From positions 1 through 42,705 of the forward strand of contig NZ_MVIF01000044.1 in assembly GCF_002086675.1 (NCBI RefSeq): a stretch of DNA of 42,705 bases, in the 5' to 3' direction. Shown here piece by piece: positions 17,515-25,302 of the stretch (the stretch's first letter is position 1; every line of letters starts with the position of its first letter). The notes below the pieces were generated by a model. The model was not told the origin of the DNA. It did not search any database and worked only from the letters and a program-made list of their open reading frames with translations. The position numbers were made by a program, and so were the translations under genes. The DNA comes from Mycobacterium persicum (lineage in GTDB: Bacteria; Actinomycetota; Actinomycetes; Mycobacteriales; Mycobacteriaceae).

Positions 17515-18850
17515 CCGGCAGGGGCGCGGCCTGATCCGGCAGCAGATCTGGTGACGAGGTGATGATCAGCGGCGTGTCCTCGTCGCCATCCGGCAGCCTG
17601 CCGTGCGTGCCGCCGACATGCCTGCCGTTCAGAGCGATCACACCCATGGTGTATCGAAGGCCCAACGCCTTCTTGGCCAGTGCCGCGGCGGCTTTGGCTT
17701 TGACGGTCCGATCGTCGGGGTTCATCAGCAACTCGGCGGGGTCGTATCCCGGCTTGCGATGGATGTCCACGCACGGCGCGAACTCCGGAGCCCGGGCGTC
17801 GTCGAGCCAGTAGTAGTAGGTGAACCAGGCGCCCGGTTCGGCGACCGCCACCAGCTCACCTGCCCGCGGATGATCAATTGCCAAGCGCTGCTGCGCGTTT
17901 CGGTCCATGACCTGGTCCACCCCGTCAAGCGCTGCGACCAGGCCCGCTACCCGGGCGATATCGGACGGGTCGCGCACATAGACATGGGCGGCCTGATGGT
18001 CGGCGACGGCGAACGCCCGCGATGTCCACGGGTCCAGGTATTCCCGGCCCTGCTGGGTGTAGACATTCAGATACCCTTCCCGCCGGAGTTGACGGTTGAT
18101 ATCCACCGGGCGCTCAGCCGGTGCGATCCCGTACTCGGAGACGACGATGGTCGTCATGTCGTGCTCGGCGACCGCCGCCAGCAAGGGCGCCAGCGCCGCG
18201 TCGACGTCGGCGGCGGCGGTGATTGCCTGCGGTGACCGGGGACCGTAGCGCTGAAAGTCGTAGTCCAGGTGCGGGATATACGCGGTGAGCAGGGTGGGCG
18301 AATACCGTTGCAGGATTTCCAGAGAGGCGTCCACCAGCCAGCGCGACGACGTGATGTCGGCCGTCGGGCCCCAGTACTGAAAGAGCGGGAACACGCCCAG
18401 CTTGTCGGTCAGGATGTCGTGCAGATCCGACGGCACGACGTAGCAGTCCGGCGATTTGCGTCCGTCTTGGTGATACACCGGCCGCGGCGTGACGATCACG
18501 TCGTTGCTCGCGTTCATCGCATACCACCAGCCGACGTTCGCCGAGGTGTATCCGTCGAAGCGCCCGGCGGCGGTCTCCCAAACCTTCTCCCCCGCAACCA
18601 GCTTGTTGCTCTGGCGCCACAGCAGCACCTCGCCCAGGTCACGGAAATACCAGCCGTTGCCGACGATTCCGTGCTGGTTGGGCATCAGGCCGGTGACCAT
18701 CGACGACTGCACCGAGCAGGTGACCGCCGGGAACACCGGTGCCAGTTGTCGCATCGCTCCCTGGGCGGCGAGCGCGGCGAGATTCGGCATCTGCCGCAGC
18801 AGCGGTTGGGTAAGCCCGACCACGTTGACCAGCAGAACTCGTCGGGTCAT
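17426..18850 (-). CDS. EboF-like member of the phosphodiesterase/alkaline-phosphatase superfamily
   Basis: This 474-residue protein has the nucleotide pyrophosphatase/phosphodiesterase fold and is the last gene of the ebo cluster. The nucleophile region FPAVTCSVQSSMVTG carries T44, and GGTHGRLPD near the C-terminus supplies the late histidine. Several expected metal ligands are changed: the first-strand Asp-Gly is VG (NVVGL), Asp-x-x-Gly-His is DYDFQ, and Ser-Asp-His is SEY. It may therefore bind or hydrolyse with altered chemistry, or act as a non-catalytic carrier. The start overlaps the EboE stop (ATGA), which excludes a longer upstream frame. Its tail overlaps cycA convergently. EboF identity follows from cluster order and fold. 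Confidence 0.85.
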   Translation of the reverse strand: MTRRVLLVNVVGLTQPLLRQMPNLAALAAQGAMRQLAPVFPAVTCSVQSSMVTGLMPNQHGIVGNGWYFRDLGEVLLWRQSNKLVAGEKVWETAAGRFDGYTSANVGWWYAMNASNDVIVTPRPVYHQDGRKSPDCYVVPSDLHDILTDKLGVFPLFQYWGPTADITSSRWLVDASLEILQRYSPTLLTAYIPHLDYDFQRYGPRSPQAITAAADVDAALAPLLAAVAEHDMTTIVVSEYGIAPAERPVDINRQLRREGYLNVYTQQGREYLDPWTSRAFAVADHQAAHVYVRDPSDIARVAGLVAALDGVDQVMDRNAQQRLAIDHPRAGELVAVAEPGAWFTYYYWLDDARAPEFAPCVDIHRKPGYDPAELLMNPDDRTVKAKAAAALAKKALGLRYTMGVIALNGRHVGGTHGRLPDGDEDTPLIITSSPDLLPDQAAPLPVTAVRDVVLKAHGRRARSGRAAGPSANPR

Positions 18851-19965
18851 GCCGCGTCCCGTTCGCGCAACAGGTCTTTCAGCCAACGGATTTCGGCCGC
18901 GATATCCTCGGCCAGGCTGCCCTTCCGCAGCGACGACGGAAGAACTTCCCAGGTGTAGGTTTCGATTTCGACGTCGATGGGTTGAGGTAACGCCCCTTCG
19001 CCCAGCATTGCCATCACGTCGGCCAGTACGTGCGACGTGTTGCCCAATGGTGCGGGCGGAGCGAGGTGCAGCGGGACGTGGTAGTGCACCCGGGCGCTGC
19101 CGGTTCGCGGTGTCGACGGGTCCGCAAAGGACAGGTCGTCGCGGAACCACTGGCGCCCGTCGGCGTCGATGCCGTTGACCTGATGCAGATACGGGGAGCC
19201 CGCGAACTCGGCGAAGGCTTCGGCAACCCCGTCGGCGGCCAGGTCGTCGATCGCAATTGCGTTGGAGGCCTGGATCTTCACCACGTCGATGCCGATGTCG
19301 GCCAGGCCGGCCACCACCTCGGCCGGGTTCTCATCCATCACGGCCAGGTGGCAGGTGTCCAGGCACAGCCCGATGTAGCGGGTATCGACGCTGCCGCGGC
19401 CGAACCAACCGATGGCGTCACGGCATGATCCGATCACGCAGCCGGGCTCGGGTTCGATGGCCATCCTGATTCGATGCCCGGACTCTTCTTCGATGCGCCG
19501 CAGATCGTCACTGAGCGCCGCCAGCGTCTGCCGGGCCCGGGCATCGGCCGAGTCGTCCCATGGGGTGCTCCAGCCCAGCGGCAGTGTCGAGATGGTGCCG
19601 TGTTCGGCGCCGGCCAGCAGGTCACTGAGCACCTCGGCGCAGTGGCGGGTATATTCCAGCCGGGCCGGCGACGTCCAATCGGGTTGGTATACTTTATGTT
19701 TCACCGAGTCGCCGTGAAAGACCCCGTAGGGGAAAGCGTTCATGGTCACCACGGCAAGCCCGTTGTCGGCCAGCATCGCGGCCAGCCGGCTGCGCGCTGC
19801 TCGATCAGCGGCCAACCGGGCCATGGTGGCGGCCGGCAACCACAGGCCGACGCCGAGGCGTTCCAGACCCGCGCGTTGCCGAGCCGGCGCGAACACCGAC
19901 AGCAGTCGGTGCTCCAGCGCCTGCACACTGTCGGCAGCGACGACGTTGCTGCAGTAGGACAGCAT
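18847..19965 (-). CDS. EboE-like xylose-isomerase-type TIM barrel
   Basis: The product is 372 residues and resembles the EboE family of sugar-isomerase-like barrels. The strand-end ligands of such barrels can be seen in MAIEPEPGCV, LCLDTCHLAVM and DVEIETYTWEVL. NAFPYGVFHG and HQVNGID are probable substrate-pocket segments. It may isomerise or epimerise a sugar or cyclitol intermediate, by analogy with the fold; no activity is established here. ATG at 19965 shares one base with the TatD-type stop, and the stop overlaps the EboF gene by four bases. It is distinct from the second barrel two genes upstream, which is fused to EboA. Confidence 0.85.
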   Translation of the reverse strand: MLSYCSNVVAADSVQALEHRLLSVFAPARQRAGLERLGVGLWLPAATMARLAADRAARSRLAAMLADNGLAVVTMNAFPYGVFHGDSVKHKVYQPDWTSPARLEYTRHCAEVLSDLLAGAEHGTISTLPLGWSTPWDDSADARARQTLAALSDDLRRIEEESGHRIRMAIEPEPGCVIGSCRDAIGWFGRGSVDTRYIGLCLDTCHLAVMDENPAEVVAGLADIGIDVVKIQASNAIAIDDLAADGVAEAFAEFAGSPYLHQVNGIDADGRQWFRDDLSFADPSTPRTGSARVHYHVPLHLAPPAPLGNTSHVLADVMAMLGEGALPQPIDVEIETYTWEVLPSSLRKGSLAEDIAAEIRWLKDLLRERDAA

Positions 19966-20816
19966 CAGCGCTTTTCGCCGCGGTTGATGGTGTTGCCGGC
20001 AAAGGCCGCCTGCTGCTCTTCGCTCAACAGGCGAAGTTGCCCGCTTTGGCCGTAGAACTCGACCGGGTTGCGCCACATTACCCGGTCGACGTCGTCGTCG
20101 CTGAACGAGGCCGCCAGCATCACCTTGGCGGTCTTGACCGTCTTGAGCGGATCGGATCGTCCCCAATCGGCGGCCGAGTTGACGATGATGCGTTCGAGGC
20201 CGAAACGCTGCATCAAGACGACCATTCGCGCTTCGTCCATCTTGGTGTCCGGATAGATGGAGAAGCCCATCCAGCATCCGCTGTCTCGGGCGGGCTCAAT
20301 GGTCACCTCGTTGAGGTGGTCGAGCAGCACCATTCCCGGATCGATTCCGACCCGCTTCACCAGCTCGATACTGGCCAGTGTGCCCCCGAGCTTGTCCCGG
20401 TGCGGGGTGTGCACCAACGCGGGCAGGCCGTGCTCGGCGGCCATCTCCAATTGCGTGTGGAACACCGAGGTTTCCTCCGGTGTCATGGAGTCGTAGCCGA
20501 TCTCACCGACGGCGACCACACCGCTCTTCGACAGATACCGCGGGATCTGCTCGAGCACGGCCCGGCAGCGGCTGTCGTTGGCCTCCTTAGGATTCAGCGC
20601 GATCGTGCAGTTGTGGGCGATACCGAACTGGGACGCGCGGTAACGCTCCCAGCCGATGAGACTGTCGAAGTAGTCGACGAACGATCCCGCGCAGGTGCGG
20701 GGCTGGCCCATCCAGAAGGCCGGCTCCACGACGGCACGCACGCCCGCGGCATACATCGCCTGGTAATCGTCGGTGGTCCGTGACGTCATGTGAATGTGCG
20801 GGTCGAAGATCCTCAC
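19965..20816 (-). CDS. EboB-like TatD-family metal-dependent hydrolase
   Basis: This 283-residue barrel is related to TatD hydrolases. The metal motif FDPHIHM (H7, H9) opens the protein, E105 lies in VAVGEIGYDS, and H136/H139 lie in LVHTPH; NSAADWG near residue 240 holds the late aspartate. All expected ligands are therefore present, unlike in the EboF gene. Known TatD proteins act on DNA or on small esters and amides; the ebo versions have no settled substrate. The start is GTG at 20816, overlapping the barrel-EboA stop (GTGA), which places the HxH motif directly at the N-terminus as in TatD. A longer frame upstream is rejected. Confidence 0.87.
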   Translation of the reverse strand: MRIFDPHIHMTSRTTDDYQAMYAAGVRAVVEPAFWMGQPRTCAGSFVDYFDSLIGWERYRASQFGIAHNCTIALNPKEANDSRCRAVLEQIPRYLSKSGVVAVGEIGYDSMTPEETSVFHTQLEMAAEHGLPALVHTPHRDKLGGTLASIELVKRVGIDPGMVLLDHLNEVTIEPARDSGCWMGFSIYPDTKMDEARMVVLMQRFGLERIIVNSAADWGRSDPLKTVKTAKVMLAASFSDDDVDRVMWRNPVEFYGQSGQLRLLSEEQQAAFAGNTINRGEKR

Positions 20817-22234
20817 TCCGGCACCTCCGTCATCGTGGCGGCCAGCTGCTGCAGCATCCGCACGTCGGCCGACACCGGCCGTCCGGCGGCAGTCCGTTCG
20901 CTGATGTAATCGGTTGCCATCCGGCTTAATTCCGCATCGGCCCGGATGCGCAGGCCGGGTACGGCACGCAACGGCACCTCCATGAAGATCAGCTTCATCA
21001 CGCCATGACGCCAGGTGGGCTGGGCCAGGAACCGGGTTCCGAATCCGCCGAGCGCCGCGCCGACCAGCCGTGGATCGTTGCACCGCAACGCATCCTCGGC
21101 CAGCGTCACGCCGGCCGCTGTGGTAACCGGTCCGAAGTTGCCGTCCAGCGCCGCCGTCTCCAGGCCGCGCAGCACCGCCAGGCGTTCGTCGCTATCCCCC
21201 CACTGGTACAGCCTTTCGACGAGCGGACCCGCTGTCTCGTCGGGAATTTCGGCCACCAGCGTGGTCAGCAGTTGCACCCGGGCCATCAGGGTCGCGTCAC
21301 CGGAAATCTGCGACATCCAGCGCTGCGCCTTGGGGAAGATTTCCAGGATCTTGTCCGGGCCGCTGCGGATCACGGCCGCGGCGTTGTAGATCCAGGAGCG
21401 TGCCGCGTTCGGCAGCCTGGCGCGATTGATGGCGGACATGCTGCGCCGCAGCACATTCGGTGCGTCGTGGGAATGACGTGGCAATTCGACCGAGGCGACA
21501 CCGGCGAAGCCGCTGGTCTGCAGGGCATCCATCACCGCCCCGAGATCGAGGGCGCCATGGCCGAACTCGAGGTGTTCATGTTTGAGCGGTGTCATGTCGT
21601 CGAGGTGGACATTGACGAGCTTGTCGCCCAGGTCGGCGATGGCCGCGTGCGCACCGCCCGGCTCGGTCATCACGCAGTGACCGACGTCGAGCGTGATCCC
21701 CAGTCGCGGCGGATCGCCCAGTGCCCGGCACACCTCGAGGGCGTGTTCTACCGTCTCGACGAACATGCCGGGTTCGGGCTCGAATCCGAGCGTGACCGAC
21801 TTGCGGTCCGCATAGTCGACCACCTGCGCCAGCCTGCCGACCAGCAGCTCCCGGGTGGTGTCGGGGTCGCTGTAGTCAACGGCATAGCCCGACCACAGCG
21901 ACACGCAGGTGGCCCCGAGGTCCGCGGCAATATCGATTGCCCGCCGCAGGAATTCGACGCGGGGTTCGGCGGCGATATCGACCAGCGCAGGTTTGTGCTT
22001 GAGCCGCGGATCCAGCAGATAGCGTGCCCCCGTTTCGATCGCCACCTGCAATCCGTGAGTGTCCAGCAGCGCGCGCAACGCGCCCAGCTGCGCACCGAGA
22101 TCGGAGTCGAACGGTCGGACATGCGGGTAGCCGATGGTCAGCGCGACGGCGGTATACCCGTGATCGGCGATCAGCGCGAGCGCGTCGGCAAGCGGGTGAT
22201 CGGTCAAGCCATTCGTGTTGTAGCCAACGTGCAT
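20813..22234 (-). CDS. Fusion of a xylose-isomerase-like barrel to EboA
   Basis: The 473-residue product has two domains. Residues 1-about 275 form a sugar-phosphate-isomerase-type barrel with FEPEPGMF, TLDVGHCV, VNVHLDDMTPLKHEH and SVELPRHSHD as metal- and substrate-binding loops. Residues about 280-473 (ARSWIYNAAAVIRSG to RPVSADVRMLQQL) resemble EboA, including the C-terminal pattern MKLIFMEVPLRAVPGLRIR...DYISERTAAGR that follows the family's KALF...PL..I.GL.....DYAHERWAAGR. In other ebo clusters EboA is a free protein as I recall. ATG at 22234 shares one base with the UbiA stop. The fusion suggests that EboA acts with an isomerase-like partner. Confidence 0.82.
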   Translation of the reverse strand: MHVGYNTNGLTDHPLADALALIADHGYTAVALTIGYPHVRPFDSDLGAQLGALRALLDTHGLQVAIETGARYLLDPRLKHKPALVDIAAEPRVEFLRRAIDIAADLGATCVSLWSGYAVDYSDPDTTRELLVGRLAQVVDYADRKSVTLGFEPEPGMFVETVEHALEVCRALGDPPRLGITLDVGHCVMTEPGGAHAAIADLGDKLVNVHLDDMTPLKHEHLEFGHGALDLGAVMDALQTSGFAGVASVELPRHSHDAPNVLRRSMSAINRARLPNAARSWIYNAAAVIRSGPDKILEIFPKAQRWMSQISGDATLMARVQLLTTLVAEIPDETAGPLVERLYQWGDSDERLAVLRGLETAALDGNFGPVTTAAGVTLAEDALRCNDPRLVGAALGGFGTRFLAQPTWRHGVMKLIFMEVPLRAVPGLRIRADAELSRMATDYISERTAAGRPVSADVRMLQQLAATMTEVPE

Positions 22235-23079
22235 CAGGTCACCTCAGTGGGTCGGGGCGCAGAAACTTTGAACCGCAATCCAATTGCCAGCCCACACAAC
22301 GCCAGCATGGTGCGCGGCGCCCGGGCGGCCAACATCGCCTGTACCGCGATCGTCGACGCGATGCCACTGCGCACCGCGCTGCGAAGAACCTCGGCGGTCG
22401 GTTGCTGCCACGCCTTCCACAAACCGGGGCCAAACGACCACGCGTACACCGCCGCGGCCGGTGCGGCGCGAAACCCCGGCGTGCTCACCATCGCCGCGGC
22501 GGCCACCGCCGTCGCCATACCACCGACGATCGCCGGCAATCTCGGTTCCGAACCCGTGACCTCACTGCGGGACAGCACCGTGATCGCCGTGGTGTGCCCG
22601 CCGATCACCGACGCCGGCACTAGCGCGCGCCGATAATTCGGGCCGGCGCCGAGCATCACATCGAGGAACCGGCAGCCCGCCATCACCAAGGGCCCCGCGG
22701 CGGTGTCCTTGGCAACCAGGTCATAAGCGGCGACGCACAACGTGATTCGGCCCGCGGCGGCCAGGCCGTGGCGGCCGCCGACCGCCGTTGCGGTCGCCAG
22801 CCCAGCCCCGGCCAGGCCGGCTGCGACCGACAGCGCCGTAGCGGCCGACACTTCACCCGACGGAATCGGCCGCTCCGGGCGTTCGACGACGTCGCGCTCC
22901 CGGTCGGCCCAGTCGTTGAGCACCATGCCGCTCCAATACAGCAGCGCCGACGCCAGCGGTAGCGCGAGCCGGCGTCCGGTCAGCGGATACCCCGCCCAGA
23001 TGGCGCCCACCGCAGTGTCACCCAGCACGGTGAGCGCAGCAGGCGCCCGCATCAGGTCCAGGTATGCCTTGATCTTCAC
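22234..23079 (-). CDS. EboC-like UbiA-family prenyltransferase
   Basis: This 281-residue integral membrane protein has about nine helices and the two aspartate-rich motifs of UbiA transferases: NDWADRERD (N55, D56, D59, D63) and YDLVAKD (D120, K124, D125). The following GPLVMAGCRFLDVMLGAG resembles the EboC branch. It would transfer a prenyl chain onto an acceptor at the inner membrane. Its acceptor may be a cyclitol made by the upstream inositol-phosphate-synthase-like enzyme; that link is inference. GTG at 23079 overlaps the stop of that gene (GTGA). It is shorter than menaquinone or decaprenyl-phosphate-ribose UbiA proteins and differs from both by context. Confidence 0.87.
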   Translation of the reverse strand: MKIKAYLDLMRAPAALTVLGDTAVGAIWAGYPLTGRRLALPLASALLYWSGMVLNDWADRERDVVERPERPIPSGEVSAATALSVAAGLAGAGLATATAVGGRHGLAAAGRITLCVAAYDLVAKDTAAGPLVMAGCRFLDVMLGAGPNYRRALVPASVIGGHTTAITVLSRSEVTGSEPRLPAIVGGMATAVAAAAMVSTPGFRAAPAAAVYAWSFGPGLWKAWQQPTAEVLRSAVRSGIASTIAVQAMLAARAPRTMLALCGLAIGLRFKVSAPRPTEVT

Positions 23080-24302
23080 TGCCCGGCCGAAACCGGGTTC
23101 GCAAAGGACTTGGCCCAATGCACCAGTGCCTCGTATTGCGCCGCAAGTGAATGCGTCGACGAGCCCCATGGTTCCTTGAAGAAGAAGCCGAGTTGCCCGA
23201 CGACACCGTGCGCACCGCGCATCCGGGCCATCGCGAGCAGCCGCGCCACGTCGAGAACCAACGGCGCGGCCAAAGCGGAATCCGGCGCGGACCAGATGGT
23301 TTGCAGGGTGATCTGACCGCCCAGAAATCCGGTGGCGTGGATGTGGTCCCACGCAACCTTCGTTTCCCCGAGATCGGGCACGTAGTCGATATGCAGCGGA
23401 GCATTGACGGCGCCGCCGAGCATTTGCTGGATGCCACGCTGCTTGCTGGCGAGCTTGGACTGCACGGCGACCGGGTCGGCGAGCGTGGCTCCGTCGCCGC
23501 CGCCGAGCAGATTCGTTCCCGCCCAGGAGTGCACCGTCATCGCCCGGCTGGCGAACATCGGCGCCAGCACGGTGCGCAGCAAGGTCTGGCCGGTCTTGGC
23601 GTCCTGGCCGGCGTAGAGAATGTCGGCCTCATCGGCCAAGCTGCGCAATGCGGGAACGCCCATGCTGGGCGACGGGGTGAAGCAGGAGTAGGCGGCGCCA
23701 TTGCGGATCGCCGCCAGGGCGGTCAGCGCGCTCGCCGGCAGCACCATGCGGTCCTTTTCACACAGCGCGGCCCGCAAGAGGTCAGGGTCGTGGTACTCGG
23801 GGCGGTCCGGCACCGGCGGCTGCGTCGATGCCACGTCGATAACCACGAAGACGTCAAGTGCGTTGCGCGAGATGAACGAGCCCATCGCGTCGCTGAGCCG
23901 GTCGATCAGCTCGGCTTGGGTGCTGGCACCGACGGTGGACGGATCCGGCGTGGCCACGCAGGACGGACCGACGATCTCGTCTTCGGTGGCCGCCAGGCGA
24001 TCTGACACCGCCGCGACCACTCGGTGCGGCAGCAGTCCCGCCTCGACCAGAGCCTCGGCGCGTTTGGCCAACGGAGCGGTCGAAAGGTCACGTCCGGCGA
24101 CCACGAAGTCGGCATATTTCGGCAATGGGACGCCGGCGAAGTCGGCAGTCGCCGTCACGCAGCCGGTTTCGGGGATCAGACCGGCGCTGAGCGCATACAG
24201 ACCCACGATCGACGTGGTCGCCACTGACCCCCGCGCGCCACTGAGCCACAGGCCGCAGCGGGGCTGCGCGGTCACCCGGGATGTGGTGTCGTCGTGGTCC
24301 AT
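23076..24302 (-). CDS. Inositol-1-phosphate synthase-like cyclase, first gene of the ebo cluster
   Basis: The 408-residue protein belongs to the myo-inositol-1-phosphate synthase family, which converts glucose-6-phosphate to a cyclitol phosphate with NAD. The dinucleotide loop reads LSGARGSVATT (residues 20-30), the catalytic block is AGQDAKTGQT (D234, K236), and HSWAGTNLLGGGDGATL (258-274), QSKLASK and HIDYVPDLGETK (304-315) match the substrate-binding regions. GARGS and SWAGTN differ from the usual GNNGS and SWNHLGNND, so specificity may differ from Ino1. ATG at 24302 has GAGG eight bases upstream; the frame beyond it has no family similarity. It occupies the place of the EboD cyclase and heads the operon. 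True Ino1 should be encoded elsewhere. Confidence 0.88.
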   Translation of the reverse strand: MDHDDTTSRVTAQPRCGLWLSGARGSVATTSIVGLYALSAGLIPETGCVTATADFAGVPLPKYADFVVAGRDLSTAPLAKRAEALVEAGLLPHRVVAAVSDRLAATEDEIVGPSCVATPDPSTVGASTQAELIDRLSDAMGSFISRNALDVFVVIDVASTQPPVPDRPEYHDPDLLRAALCEKDRMVLPASALTALAAIRNGAAYSCFTPSPSMGVPALRSLADEADILYAGQDAKTGQTLLRTVLAPMFASRAMTVHSWAGTNLLGGGDGATLADPVAVQSKLASKQRGIQQMLGGAVNAPLHIDYVPDLGETKVAWDHIHATGFLGGQITLQTIWSAPDSALAAPLVLDVARLLAMARMRGAHGVVGQLGFFFKEPWGSSTHSLAAQYEALVHWAKSFANPVSAGQ

Positions 24303-24411
24303 CGCGCCGTCCTCGATCGCCGAACGCTGCAAAAATCTGATGTCTCGCGCGTGACAAATTGGTTTTTCTAAGCAAAGGATGCTAACACCGCGCATTGGTC
24401 TCGGCTGATCA
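24303..24411. promoter_or_regulatory. Divergent intergenic region between the ebo cluster and the O-methyltransferase gene
   Basis: This 109-base gap is AT-rich in its middle (about 24330-24395) and must hold the start signals of the ebo operon and perhaps of the methyltransferase gene. TTGTCA on the minus strand (about 24357-24352) could be a -35 element, but no convincing -10 was found, so no precise promoter is called. Confidence 0.4.
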
Positions 24412-25188
24412 ATGACTGTACGTAAGCTGGCAACGATGAGCTTCAGAGCACGCATGGCCCCGTTGCGGTGGTCGGTCTGGCGCATGGCACCCGGGATCCG
24501 CAACCTCACCAGGACGGGTCAGATCGGTGACGGTCGCGAAGCGGCCGCTGTCGACTACGTACTCCGGCACGCCCGTGCCGGCGACATCGACGACGTGCTG
24601 GCCACCATCGACAAGTTCGCCTATGAAAAGTCGATGCTGATCAATATCGGCGACGAAAAGGGGCCGATGCTCGACGCGGCGGTGCGGCGGGCCAACCCGG
24701 CGCTGGCGCTGGAGCTGGGCACCTACTGCGGCTACGGCGCACTGCGGATCGCCCGGGCGGCGCCGACGGCCCGGGTGTACTCCGTCGAACTGGCCGAAGC
24801 CAACGCCGCCAATGCCCGGCAGATCTGGGCTCATGCCGGCGTCGCCGACCGGGTGACCTGTGTGGTCGGCACCATCGGCGACGGCGGACGCACCCTGGAC
24901 GTGCTGGCGCACGAACACGGATTCTCTTCTGGCACTTTAGATTTCGTGTTCATCGACCATGACAAGAAGGTCTACCTGGACGACCTGCAGGCCATCCTGG
25001 ACCGCGACTGGCTGCATCCGGGTGCGATCGTGGTAGCCGACAACGTCCTGGTGCCCGGCGCGCCGAAGTACCGCGCCTACATGCGGCGCGAGCAGGGCAG
25101 GCTGTGGAACACCGTGGAACACAAGGCTCACCTGGAATACCAGACCCTGGTGCCCGACCTGGTGCTGGAATCGGAGTACCTGAGTTAG
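24412..25188 (+). CDS. Catechol O-methyltransferase-like enzyme
   Basis: This 258-residue SAM-dependent methyltransferase is close in pattern to mammalian COMT. ELGTYCGYGALRIA (101-114) is motif I. The magnesium ligands are visible: D182 in FVFIDHDKK and D210/N211 in VVADNVLVPGAPKY, and K185 matches the COMT catalytic lysine. INIGDEKGPMLD precedes motif I as in COMT. It methylates a hydroxyl of a catechol or similar diol; the substrate is unknown. The start could be ATG at 24412 or at 24436; neither has a strong ribosome site. It is divergent from the ebo operon and may be independent of it. From memory, it matches Rv1703c. Confidence 0.9.
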   Translation: MTVRKLATMSFRARMAPLRWSVWRMAPGIRNLTRTGQIGDGREAAAVDYVLRHARAGDIDDVLATIDKFAYEKSMLINIGDEKGPMLDAAVRRANPALALELGTYCGYGALRIARAAPTARVYSVELAEANAANARQIWAHAGVADRVTCVVGTIGDGGRTLDVLAHEHGFSSGTLDFVFIDHDKKVYLDDLQAILDRDWLHPGAIVVADNVLVPGAPKYRAYMRREQGRLWNTVEHKAHLEYQTLVPDLVLESEYLS

Positions 25189-25302
25189 TCGCCCGGCGAG
25201 CAGTGTCGCCACACCCGAAACCTGAGCCTCATCCGCACCACTTTGCCTAGTGGGCGGGCGTGGCTATCGGTTTTTGTCGGACCGGGTCGTTACGGTGCGG
25301 GC

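Noticed and set aside
21005..22636. 543-codon plus-strand frame opposite the ebo genes
   Set aside because: Composition is Arg/Gln-rich without any motif, and it crosses two confirmed genes.
24303..24509. N-terminal extension of the inositol-phosphate-synthase-like protein
   Set aside because: The family fold begins at about residue 17 of the ATG at 24302, which has a ribosome site; the extension also crosses the methyltransferase gene.
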